This document shows, piece after piece, positions 24,130 to 37,700 of a DNA stretch of 64,000 bases. The notes below the pieces were generated by a model that was not told the origin of the DNA, did not search any database, and saw only the letters and a program-made list of their open reading frames with translations. Origin of the DNA: Anadara kagoshimensis (lineage: Eukaryota > Mollusca > Bivalvia > Arcoida > Arcidae); assembly GCA_021292105.1 (NCBI GenBank), contig CM037869.1, positions 23,574,050 to 23,638,049 on the forward strand, given 5' to 3'. Both the position numbers and the translations under genes were made by a program. Position 1 is the first letter of the stretch; each line of letters begins with the position of its first letter.

Positions 24130-27100
24130 ATGGAGCCGGGAAGACAGGAATGGGATAGAAGTATTGAATTTTTATTTGCCCTTATAGGATTTTCTGTCGG
24201 ATATGGTAATATTTGGAGATTTCCATATACATGCTACGAAAGTGGAGGAGGTAATATTGTTACTATTTCTTTAAAATTCCTGCTTCTAATGCTTATGATG
24301 TATTTATTTCCAAATTTTTACGCTATGGTAGAGCTTGTTCCCAATACGGGGACTTTGTACAACGAAGCAGGCTGCTTGCAGATAGATTGTTGACCAAGGG
24401 ATATTGCAGGCCTAGGCTTATCAAGGCAAAGATTGCTCTGGGTATATATGACGTTCCATATTCCTTTCACACAATTTTTATTACACACGTGACGGGTATA
24501 GCTAGCCAAACAGGAGGTGCTTACCCTTCCGGAGCATCCGGCCTCACTTCCCTGGTGGAGGTTCACGTGTCTAACCTAACTTGTCAGTTCCAAAGTTATT
24601 AATTTGCATCTGGATTGTTATTCGGACATAGATTAGTATGTCTGTTTTTTATCTTTAAAATGTTCTACTCATCCAAGGTTTGTTTTGACATTACTGTACA
24701 AACCTGCCGAAAGTTTAACATAAAAAAGAGTCGATGTCTGGCTGTCGAGTAGTCAAGCGACAGATAGCTAGAGATCGAAAAGATGAAGAGAGATACATAT
24801 AGCTGCTGTCGAAACAACTATCGAGATTTAGGTAAAAAGTGTCGAGGTGTGCTGCCGAATCGAGACTAATTCCTTGACTTGGTGTTAAACTTTCGACAGG
24901 TCTGTAATGTAATCAGTGGTATAATTCATATAATTATATAATTAATCAACTCTAGCTTTAAGATTGGCTAAAATGGTTACACGTGACCATTTGATCTCAC
25001 ATGATATACCACGGATTTCTTAAAAAATCCGATGTATATCAAATTCGGTGTATGTTATCGATTTTTGTTGACGTTCTTGTGTAAACGATTATGACGTCAT
25101 CAATTAGTTTGCGCAAGTGATTGTGTCTCATCCGGAAAGCCTTTATTTTTTCATAGAAACCAAATGAAAAGATAGAGAAATCCAATTTATGCGGGGGATT
25201 ATATGTGTAATCTGCCTCTACCAGGGTGAAACAGGGAAATCTAACACTGGTAAAATATCTAGATTTCTTGGTCATATGTGTTAGAAAACATTGACAACCG
25301 AAGTGCCACAGTGGCTGAAATATATAATAAAACAGTTATGGACTTTTTAGTGGTTGTCGCCTCTATCAATATTTATTTTTTCTGGTCAATATCACACCAT
25401 ATACGAAAAAGTCCATAATTGTAATTAATTGTAATAATTTAAACAAAATTACACGTGTTATACGCGAAAACAATTAACATTTGTTTCTAGGATGGCCTTG
25501 TGGAGCCAGAAAAAAAATGAAAACTAGATGTATGGGCGTTTTATGCTGTAAAAGATAATTTTGGATTTTAGTGTGTGCAAACCTGTTGTTGATATTACAT
25601 CTATTATATAATCTTCTCAATATTACATACAATAAACCCGTAATAAAAATATTGCAAAAGTGTAATATCGTTTCGTTACCTTGGTAACACAGTATGGACA
25701 ATAAGACATTATTTATAATCATCATATTTCTTAAGAATCAACACTACAGTATTTGCTATATAACTTTCATATTTTATGTTTAAACAGCTAATTGTTTAGT
25801 TGATGACCTTGGTAACCAGCGCGAGACATTCAACTGTGCGTGCTATGACGTCGACTGTTGTTTGCTTCAGACAAACTTCATTTAGTTATTTTAATTGAAC
25901 ATTTACATGCTGTCAGCTCCCAACAAGTACTACTAAAGTCTTCCATTTTACTCTCAATTTTGATTTCCCATGTAGCGAATGTAACTAGCTAACTGGGAGG
26001 TGTTTACCGTTCAAAACACCCAGGTTAACTTTTAACGTTCCTGGTCGACTTGAGTTGAGTAATGGTTTTTAACGTCCCAGTCAAGAATATTTCACCTATA
26101 TGGAGATGTCCCCATCTATAAGAGAAGGTGCAGCAATTTTGTGCTGATGGCATTATACAGCAGTGGTCTCTATTTCACCTTGCCTACATTGGCGCTATTT
26201 TATTCTAAGTTCTGAAAGAACCGTAATTTTAATTTCGTAATGCCAATTTTTTGGAGAAAGAACAGTCACTTACCACTTTTATATCTTGGGTTAGACCCGA
26301 TCAGGATTCGAACCCACAATCTTCCACTTACGGAGAGAGCACTTTACCAAATGAGCTACCGCAGTGATTTTCCTGTCGAAATTCAAGTGTTAAACTTAAT
26401 TTTCCAGTTTTCACAGTTTTTACTTTGCTTTTGGGATTGTGATTCGGACATGGACCTGTATGTATAATTGATTTTTGATCAGTCAGTACCTTAAGTACTT
26501 TGATTATTTATAGAATATCCTATATATTCCTATAACATTTGGCATTATTATATTTTGATCGATTGTTCTTTCCGTTCCACATGTTATTTATGTCTCCTTT
26601 TTACTGGCCCTTTACGACGTTTGTGGGATTTTGATATCCGGGCAATGTTTAACGTGATTCCACTAACCTCGTGATATCTGCGTGATGTATTTGCGATACG
26701 ATACTAATACTTATGAATCCAGATGTGATGCCGGTATTTGAATGGCTTATTTAAAGAAAATCAGAGTGTTAATAAATTTAAAATTAGTTTTAATAAAAAC
26801 AAAACCATTCTGCAAAAATCAGACTTATAATTATTGGTAGACTTCAGTGTTTTGAAAAACTTAATTATTCAATATATATCAAAAACAAACATACTTATCC
26901 ATTTCCGAATCACAATCCAGAAGCAAAGTAAAAACTTTGGAACTGACAAGTTAGGTTAGACACGTGAACTTCCACCAGGGAAGTGAGGCCGGGTGCTCCG
27001 GAAGGGTAAGCACCTCCTGTTTAGCTAGCTACACCCGCCACGTGTGTAATCAAAATTGTGTGAAAGGAACATGGAACTATGAGACGTCAAATATATCCAA

Positions 27101-30100
27101 GGCAATCCTGGACACAGAGACATCAAACTTATCAACAATACTGTGATGACGGCCATAAAACTTTTTGAGGGCCTTGATAAGCCTAGGCTTGCAATATCCC
27201 TGAGTCAACAATTTATTTGCAAGCAGCCTACTTCGTTGTACAAAGTCCCCGTAGTGGGAACAAGCTCTACCATAGCGTATTAATTGGGAAACAAATACAC
27301 CATAAGCAGGAGAAGCAGGTATATTGCTGCATAAAAAAGGAAAGTTGACAATAGAAAAATTGAAGTCATCACGTTTGTCATAAAGTTTCAAATGTAGCCT
27401 TTCCTGTGCGTCATATTTCAGGTATAAGTCTAAATATGAAGCAGAACTTGAGGAATCAGTCGTGTCTTTTATTTCAAGCTCACTAGGATAGATGACATTT
27501 ACATAGTCTCCAAATTTAGGATTGTTAAGAGACAGAACGTCATCTATATATCTGTATGTTGAGTTGAATGATTTGGCGACAGTTTTCTCTCCAGATTTAA
27601 CAAGGTTCTGCATAAATTCTGCTTCGTAAGAATAAAGAAACAAATCAGCAAGCAATGGTGCACAGTTTGTACCCATTGGTATACCGATTGTTTGCTGAAA
27701 AACTATATTACCAAACACAACAAATATGTTATCTATCAAAAACTCCAACATTTTGTTGATGGTATCTTCAGTATATTTAATAATTTTGATACAGCCAGAT
27801 GTTAAATATATAAAAAAATTTAGCATAGTATTGTGTCGCTATCTGAATATTCAATTTGCTATTGCTCTCTTATTTGGGAACTCGGAGCTCCAACTCAGAT
27901 CTAATCAAAAATTTAATTTAATGCTCTTTTCACAAGGATACAGCATTTAGAAATGAAAGTAACTGTATGGTACGTTACAGAACCCCATACCTTACCTTGT
28001 CCTGTTCACTAGCGCACTGCATATGTTAAAATTTATGCTACCTCACCTATAGCATCCTCTCGAAAAGCGAAATATTCATTACTTTACACGGGTTAGTATA
28101 TGTGTGTTTCAGTTGGACGAAAAAGTACGACCCATTCAATCAATTATTCATTCGTTTCTTTAATCATTCAACCAACAAATCCATCAATCAATCAATTAAT
28201 CGAATGAAATTTCGATTTGTGACTAAAAACAAACCGAATTCTCTAATAATCAACAAAACAGAAATGTATGAAAAAAAAACAACAAACAAATATTTGTAAA
28301 AATCGAATATGACTTAAATAATGTACTATCTCAACTTTATATTTTATACAATACAGGTGCATTCTTGGTGGCGTATTTAATTATGTGGACATTATGTGGT
28401 GTTCCATTGCTGTATATGGAGATAGCAATTGGTCAATACACTAGACAAGGACCTGTTGGAGCCATAGCGAAAATGTGCCCATTATTAAAAGGTTTCAATA
28501 TATCATTATAATTATGATAAAGGCATCTATGAATATAAGAATTCTGTGAACTGCAAGTTATTCGCGAAAAAAGTCGTTCTGCCAAGCTTTGTAACAACGA
28601 ATGCATGAAGTTATATGTAAAGTTCAAATTTTAAAACTTCTATCACTTATAGCTTTTCGTAAAAAATAAAAATAAAATGAGATGACAATCACGGTATGAC
28701 ATTGTTTCAGGGGGAGACAATTATGTTAGCTATAGACATCCTATGGTTTTACCTTTTATACCAGTATGATAAAATATCATGAGTATTTTGTCAATAGTGA
28801 AAGAAAAAACATTTTTGTTTTCTAAAAACTCATAGTTTTTGCCCATGAACACTTCTTTTGTTTCTGTTTTTGAATTTCTTTGTGATCTGTAACGGTCTTT
28901 CCCTAATTGGAGATAATTTTAGCTGTAAATCTTGTCCATCAATATCTGTGAACGAATTATTACCCAAATTAATAACAATTATTACTTTATATGGCTGTTG
29001 CAGAAAAGCTCTAAAAATATAGCAAACGAAAGGTCAAATTGAGCTGACATTGTTTTTCATTTTAGGTGCAGCAGTTGGAACTGTTGTGAAGAATGCAATC
29101 ACCCGTACTTTGTACATGGTGCTATTGGTGTGGCCATTTTATTTCCTCTATTTAATAGTTTTAAAATGAATTCCCATGGAGCAAAATGCGGTCATGAGTG
29201 GAACACTCCACAACTGTGTTGATGGAGATACACCTAGATTCAATATAAGTTATAATACGGATGGAAAATAAAACCGTATCACGTCTGTCCCGGAAAACAA
29301 CACATCAGCAGCTGCTGAATATTTCAGGTATATTTAGAAAGAGTGGGTTGAGTAACTATTACTTAACCGGTTTTAATTTTGCACCACTAGACGGCATTTA
29401 AGAATTTTTCGGCATTTTAAGAATAAAACTCCCCATAAGAAGTAGTCATTGGACCAAAATTGCGACAGACCAAATACTTTTTAGATTTTGAAATGAGAAG
29501 ATACGTATTTTACCAAAGCCACCAATTGAAAGCGATTAAGCATAGTTAGTGTTTCTTTTTAGAAATTTAAAATTTTACGCCGTATTCGAGGATTTTCACT
29601 TGTATTGGTCGGTTATTTCAGGGATGGTGGATCTTTGTTTCGTGTCTCAAACGAAAGACCACTAAGTAATGGTCTTCTCATCTTTCTGGCAAGGGAAGGA
29701 AATGGAAATTGTTTAAAAATGTCCAAGTCCAGAGTTATGTTCGAATGAATTATCCTTTAACTTTGAAGGACAGCGGACGTTTCATTCGGCTATGTATGAG
29801 GCTTGAGCTATTTGTATTTTGTACCTAAATATCATATACTTGTGAAAAAAAACCAAAGAAAACAAAACAACAAATGAGCCAAAATAAGAAAATAAATTGG
29901 CAATGGAAAACTTGACAGCAACTTACACAATCACGAATTTGAAATATTACGATATTAATTTTAAAAAATAATATCAATAAATTTCTGATTTAAAATGGGT
30001 AACTTATGTACCATCGTAAGGATTTAACGTGATCTGATGAACAACTAGTTGATTCTTAATGCGCAACATTTACATGTTGTATTTTGTAAAGGAATCATGT

Positions 30101-31744
30101 TCTACAGATGACGTCAGGTATAGATAATCTAGGATCAGTGAGATGGGAATTTGCCCTGATTCTGTTACTCGCCTGGGTACTTATATACTTTGCCTTGTTT
30201 AAAGGAACCAAATCAGTAGGAAAGGTAAGTAAATATTGTTATTGGCAAACACATTCTCGGGTTATCTCCCTGTTATCAATTGATAGAAGTAGAACTTCGA
30301 TAACTCGAAGTGCACGGGACTTCGATGATGACTTCGAGTTATTGGGGTGTTCGAGTTTTCGAAGTTGAAGGATGGCGTCACAATGTAGACTTTCGTCTCT
30401 ATGGGAAAAATATTTGATGACGATTAACTACTTACCGATATGCCAGTGTAATATGTATGCATGAAATGATACTAGTAAATGAATTAAAATTAATTTATTA
30501 TGTTTTTATAAAGACTGATGGCGATGACAAACGCATACATAAAATACACAAAATGTGTATTACCAACATATTATCACAATGCATTTAAAGAACTGAATCA
30601 GATGAACATATTCATGTACCTTGTATGTAATAATATGAAATAATAATGATAATAATAACAAGGTGTTCAGACAACACTATCCCCCGCAGTGGTGAACATC
30701 AGTAAAATCAATAAAAAGTGAAACTAAAATTTTTTCAAAAAACCTGTTAAATATGTTTAATACCAAAGTTGTTTTTTCTATATTTAAAATTTCAACAAAA
30801 ATCAGTACATAAACAAGGCTGTAATGGCCATTCATAGGTTTCTGCTATTTATAGTAACAATGGCAATTTTCGATACACTATATTAGGTAAACTAAAATCA
30901 CAAAAACCTGTTATATATTTTAATAACCCGAGTTATAGTAATGGCGGCCATCTTAGATACTAGTACGTAATAAGGATGTAAAGCTGTCTCATACCACTCA
31001 CCACAATTAATCAACTGACCAAGTTTTAACTCAATTGGATGACTGGTTTTCTTTTAAATTACTCATGAACACACACAAAATCAACAAAATCGGTACATAA
31101 ATAAGGCTATAATGTGCATTTATAGGTTTTTGCTATTTAAAGCGGCCATCTTTGATATGTTATAAGGCTGTAAAGCAATCCCATGACACTCACCACCACA
31201 ATAAATCAACTGACCAAGTTTCAGCTCAATCGGATGTACGGTTTTCTTGTAAATGCACGGAAACCGTGAATCAGGTGAAAAAAGTCTATTTTTAGTAATA
31301 GCGGCCATCATGAAAGCACAATTTCCCTCTCCAGTAATCCCACACCACTCACCATCATAACAAATCAAATGACTAAGTTTCAGCTCAATCAGATGTACGC
31401 TTTTCTTTCAAATGCATGAAAACCATGAATCAGGTAAAAAAGTCTATTTTTAGTAACGGTGGCCATATTTGATGCACGATTATGCTGTTGAGCAATCCCA
31501 CACCACCTACCACCATAACAAATCAACTGACCAAGTTTCAGCTCAATCGGATGTACGGTTTTCATTTAAATGCACGGAAACCATATATTGGGTGAAAAAG
31601 TCTATTTTTAGTAACGACGGTCATCTTGGATGCACGATTACACTGTCAAGCAATCCCACACCACTCACCACCATAACAAATCAACTGACCAAGTTTTAGC
31701 TAAGTTGAATGTACGGTTCTCTTTTAAATGCACCAAAACCAATT

Positions 31745-31789
<45 letters not shown>

Positions 31790-34700
31790 CGGTATTACTA
31801 TAGGTTCATTCCCACTTAGCCAACATTTTGAAATTTTGTACCTATAGGTAAGATTTTAAATGTTAGCTGAGTGGGAATTGGTGTTGGTTGATGGATTAGC
31901 AAAGACAATAGGTATTAATTACAGGTGAGGGTAAAGTCTGTTTCAGAAAATTCAGAACACATTTTCAAATTCTGAATAAAATTATTCCTTAAAATTTATT
32001 ATTGAATTATTTTACATATTTTCAAGTATATCAATAAAGTTTTTTCAATTTTGTTTTATGCACATAAAATGAAGTTAACAAGTTTTCCAACATACAAACT
32101 GAAAGTTTTGGTAAATATGGCAAAGTAAATGTAGAAAAGTAAAATAATAAGATTCAGCAATAACCCCTGTATAAAAATAGAAACAAGTAATAAATCTTTA
32201 ATTAATATCTATATTTTTGTTCATTTTTGTAAGTTGTATATGATATTTTGATCAGCATTTAGGAAAAATTGTTAAATACCATTGAAACAAAGCAAAAAAA
32301 CCTTACAAATCTCTGATATTTATCCATGTCCAAATCACTTACTAATACTTACTTTTAGAAAAAATACAAAAAAAAAACTTAAATTGGAAAAAAATTAAAA
32401 TAATTTTAATTTGGGGAAAAATCCCAAATATTCTCCATTTTGGAAAATATGTTATTGGGAAAAAATTCCAATTGGAAAAAAAATCCAAAATGTGCTCCGT
32501 TTTTGTAAAATTTTCCAAAAAAAAAAAATATAAATAAATAAACACACTGGAAAAAATCCAAAATATGCTCTATTTTGGAAAAAATATTCTAAAAATGTAA
32601 TTTGATTGGGAAAAAAATTATTTATTTTCAAATACCTATTTATTTCCTTATATAATTATAAACTGCAAATTTTAACATTAAAATATAATAGAATAAAAAT
32701 GTTTCACGGAATAAATTATTGAAATACCCTGCACCACAAATCAATTTTGCTGAAAAAGACTATAGCAAAAACTTTCCAGGTGAAATCTTAAATGTTTATT
32801 TAACCATGTTGGCTAAGTGGGAATAGGAAATTTTCAAATGTTGGCTAAGTGGGAAGACACCTTACTATATCCCCCCTTACCACTGGTGGCGGGGGGATAA
32901 TAATACATCCGCAAGACAAGATGCGCATTTTATAGAAATAATAAAATTATTGTGCGTACCACGTGTAAGTAATTAAAATCCAGCTTGGATAAATCATTTG
33001 CCGTTATCGCCAGCGGCACAAAACTCTACCACTACTAAGTGAGTACACGGTTACACTTCATCGCCTTTGGCGGGATGGAGTACTAATCCTTTAATTAATA
33101 TTAATTAATGCAGTGGCAGAACCTTTAATCAGTACAACTACTACTCTCATCGGATTATATTCAATCTTTATTTCCGTAAGTTATATAACTTATTGGAACA
33201 TGTATATAACAAAAGAAATACAAAAAACATACATGTACATGAATAACAATGAACAAGCAATACACTCAAGACAAATAAAGTAATAAAACGGAGAAACGCT
33301 AACAGATTAAATTATTGCATTTTGGTTGTTTATTAATTTAAACGCCCGGACTAAAAATTTACCTAAATTACATAATTGTTTTACATTATTAACAGACAAC
33401 AGCTGGAATAATTTAAAAGCAGAGGGTTTTTGTCAGTAATATGGTTTAATAAGTTGTTTGCGGATTGTGACGTAAGCAGGACAAAATATAAAAGTATAAA
33501 ATGGTATTCATCTTCGATGCTGGGGGATGAGCAGAACTGACAAAGTCTGTTTTTTCTTTTTATATTGTGATACCTGTCGGATTCTACTGAAAGACAGTGT
33601 GAAGATAACCTGATTTTTGTAATTACTTTTTTTAAAATGTTGGGGTATGGGTTTGCATATTGGAAAGTGAAATTATCTAATAAATACCTATAAATAACAC
33701 ATTTGGGGGACTGTTGTAAATACCAAATAATTCTTGTGTACAGTTATCCATAAGTCTTTGCTTGATGATAAAAAAACGTTCATCAACACAAAGATTATAC
33801 TGATTTAACCACATATACCCTTGGCCACATTTGTAAATTTGTATGGTTTTTGTTTGCAAGTTCAAAAAGACAATTGTATACAGAATACAATACACTATTT
33901 GATGATGTTAACAATTTAAACCAATATTTGAACATGCGTAACTTTCTTGTAATTAATAATGGGACTCTGCCAAGCTCGAGATATACCATAGCATTGACAG
34001 TAGAACTTTTAACACCAATGATGCTTTTGCAAAAATCTAAATGAACCCGCTCTACAGCTTGAGCACTATGATAACCCCAAATTTTACAACTATACAATAA
34101 AACACTAGTAACATATGTGTCAAAAAGCCACAATAAAGTTCTAATATTTAAACACAACTTTTTAGTTTTACATTTCAAGGAATACAGAGATTTTCTACCT
34201 TGTGATGCTAATTGTAATTGAGACACATGAAATTTACCATTAAAATTTAGCAAAAATCCAAGATAATTAAACTGGTTAACAATATCTAATTTATGACCAT
34301 CGTAATAAAAATATTCACAGTCTTTAACAACTCCAGCATTACGAAAATACAACTGATATTAACACTTAGACGCCATTGCTGAGTGTATAAAACTTATATA
34401 TAAGTTTTAAAAGGTTGTTTGTCATACAATTTTTTAATTTTGGACCTTAACATTACTTCGAGTTATCGGGAGTATTCGAATTATAGGAGATTGAGTTATC
34501 GAAGTTGTATTTATTTAGTTTATATAGGAAACCAGTCGGGACAAAATACCGACTTCGAGTTATTCGTGGTATTCGAGATATCGAAGTTCTACTGTAAATA
34601 ACGATAATATTATCGGATTTATCAGTCTATGCCGTTATTTTATTGGCGGGTTTTTATTTTGAAAATTTTTCGAAATAAAATGCCCCATCGGTCCAAAATT

Positions 34701-37700
34701 CTCGAAATCCATATGTTTCAAAGCATTGAAATGGGATACATATAAACCCAAAATGTTTTTTTACCAAATCAACTAGGGTAGAAAATTCGGGTCTATCGGA
34801 GAGTGAGAAATTTCATCAATTCAAACACTAAAAATATACAGTAATCACTGTGATTCTTTACCATTTCGTAAACCACTGCGGTAGTTCAGTTGGTAGATTG
34901 CTCGCTCCGTAAGTCAGAGGTAGTCGGTTCGAACCCTCACCGGGTCTGACCAAATACTTGAAGGTGGGTAGTGACTATTCTTTCGCCAAACACTCGGCAT
35001 TACGAAATGAAAGTCACGATTCTTTCGGATGGGAACTTAAAATAAACGTGGTATAAGTGAAATATTCTTGACTTGGACGTTAAACACAATTACTCAACTC
35101 AACTCTACAATTTCGCGAACTGAACGGCTTAATATTTCAGAAACAATCATGACCCCGCCTCATCAAAGTGTTGTGTTAGCTATACACATGGCAATATTTG
35201 TTATGCCCTAATATATTGTTGTAAAAATTAAAAGCGAATTCTAAGTCAAGGCATGACTACTATGGTAGCTTTTTGGGTAAGGGGAATGTTACCATGTCGC
35301 CAAGTATATATATTCTCTTAAACGTAATGATTGTTTATGTTTTGGACTTAGGTGCTGTAAAATAGTGTCAAATAATGTCCGCACAATACATTTGTCATGT
35401 GCTACTTTCGAGTTTTTATAAAATAATGCATTCAAAAGTTGTGCTACTATTGAATGCATTATTAAAAAAAATTAAACTTTTACATCTACGGGTGAATTGT
35501 GATCAAACTTGGTAAATCATCAGACCGCATTTAGTTGTTAGGACCCTAGGTAAAAATATCAGTAAAGGATGTGGGTATTTGACATTTCTTCTCTCTGATT
35601 TCGCTTCTTTGGTTAAACAAAGCTGGTAACGACCATGAAAACAAATTATTTTTCAAATTTTGCACGTACTTATTGAATATTTTACTACCACCAGGTTGTG
35701 TACCTAACTGTAACATTCCCGTATGTTGTACTGACGGTGTTAATTATCAGAGGGCTAACATTACCTGGTTCCTTTGAGGGATTTCTCTTCTTTATAACAC
35801 CAAAATGGCATCGTTTGACAGAAGCACAGGTAAGATAATTTCCAAAAAAATCCTATAATTACAATTTACGAAAAATATTTAAAATAAATTTATCCTAAGT
35901 CAAAAATAAAAGAACCATACTATTCCACGTTCAAATCACAATTAAGAAACAAAGTGCGGAGCTTAGCTAGTTACGCAGGGGGTTCTTACCCGTCCAGAAC
36001 AGCCAGGGAAAAGTCACGTGTTACTTAATTTGCCAGTCTTGAAAGTTTTTACGTTAAGATTTTGATGTTGACATTGATTGTTATGTGTGTTTTTGATTAT
36101 GTATCGTCAAATCATGATTGTTAACTTAAAAACAGAAGAGAAATGGTTCTAAAATAAAATATATCTCGACCAAAACCTTTATCGCCTCAAGTTTGAAAAA
36201 GATGTTCAATCAGTAAGTCACCCAAAGAACAAAAAAACCTACATTTATAAATTGCTACATGCATAATCATTTAAACCAAACAAGAGATAAACGTATTATT
36301 TATTAACCCTCGTCGATTTGTTTACACTTTTGGTACATTTATTAGAGACATATCACTGTATCATATGTATCACGTTTCCCCTTTTAGGTGTGGATTCATG
36401 CAGCTGCAACTAATTTTTTCTCGTTGGGTTTCGGAGTTGGAGGTACTATCACTCTTGCTAGCTATAATAAGAGTCAAGGTAACATTCTAAAGTAAGTAAT
36501 ATTTAAATGTTTTGTGATACACCGTTAGCTGGTAGTGATAGCTCTAAAACATTGGTTTTACAATTTTAATCCAAGCACTACTGATGAATAATCGTATTCT
36601 GAAACGGTCGTCTAGGGCTTGGAATTAACACTAGTGTAATATGTAGCGTAAAGAAATAGTTAAAAGAAGGTGTCTAAATATTACTGGTAGACCAGATTTC
36701 CAAGTGATATTTTTTAAAAAGCCTTCTCGATAGGTTGACGAGCTTTATATCCGTCACTCCGAAATCTTCAATACAGGTAAAACATTCTATTTTAAGCGGC
36801 CAGAAATTACCGAGCTAAACAAAGTTAGTAATCTTGGTGCCAACATGCCTAGACCCATTTGACATTTTTTGAAATCAGTGTACCAGTTTTGATTTTTCAT
36901 TTCAGTTTATTTCAACAACTTCTATCAGTAGTAAGAAGTTTTTGCGTTGAAAAAAAAATTAATGTATTGACCATAGTGTTGCCACTTTTACGATTAAGAA
37001 AAAGACTAATGTACGAAATTTAATTATCTCGTTTAGGCATACTCTTATCATTGCGTCGGTCGATCTATTTACATCCATAATGGCTGGAGTTGCTGTGTTC
37101 ACAAATGTAGGCTATCTGGCTGAACACCACGGCAAGGAAATGGAGGATGTAGTCAATTCTGGTAATATATGAAACATTATTATACCAGCAATGAAAATTG
37201 ATGTTTTCAATTGAAAACACGCATACTAATTCAAATGTTAAAATCACAATTCTTATGCAAAGTAAAATATTTGAAACTGACAAATTAAGTTTAACACGTG
37301 AACTTCCACAAGGAAAGTGAGGTCGGGAGCTCTGAAAGGATGAGCACCTATGCAATGTTCTATGGATAATAAATACTTTATCAATCTCATTTAATTGTAT
37401 AAATTCTGTGGTGCATTTAGCGTAATTGTATTATGAATTTATGAATATGTGTCCCTAAGTTTGTGGTTATTTTGCCTAGTCACATTTCGATTGTTATTTC
37501 GACAGTTGAATTTTTATTCCCCAAGATGAAATGCATTGTTGTTTTGGTGCCAGTCCGTTCTTTCGTTTGTCCGCTTATTCCGATGACTTCCACATGATTC
37601 AACGAACATCTTTTGGTTAAAATGTATGTTCCTACAGGTTCAATATCTCTGCTGGCAGAATTTTCCCCAAGGATACCATTATCCCAAATATTCCCTTTTG

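Noticed and set aside
26964-27146. A 60-codon plus-strand frame ([15 protein letters not shown]...) recurring at 5087, 21798, 24318, 26964 and 50153
   Set aside because: It is antisense to the RT end and tail, recurs only because the repeat recurs, and is broken in most copies.
31000-31745. CRISPR-like array
   Set aside because: Units of about 155-160 bp diverge along their whole length, with no short identical repeats separated by unique spacers.
34871-34950. tRNA gene
   Set aside because: A and B boxes are present, but the acceptor stem does not close, and the sequence continues into a SINE body found in several copies.
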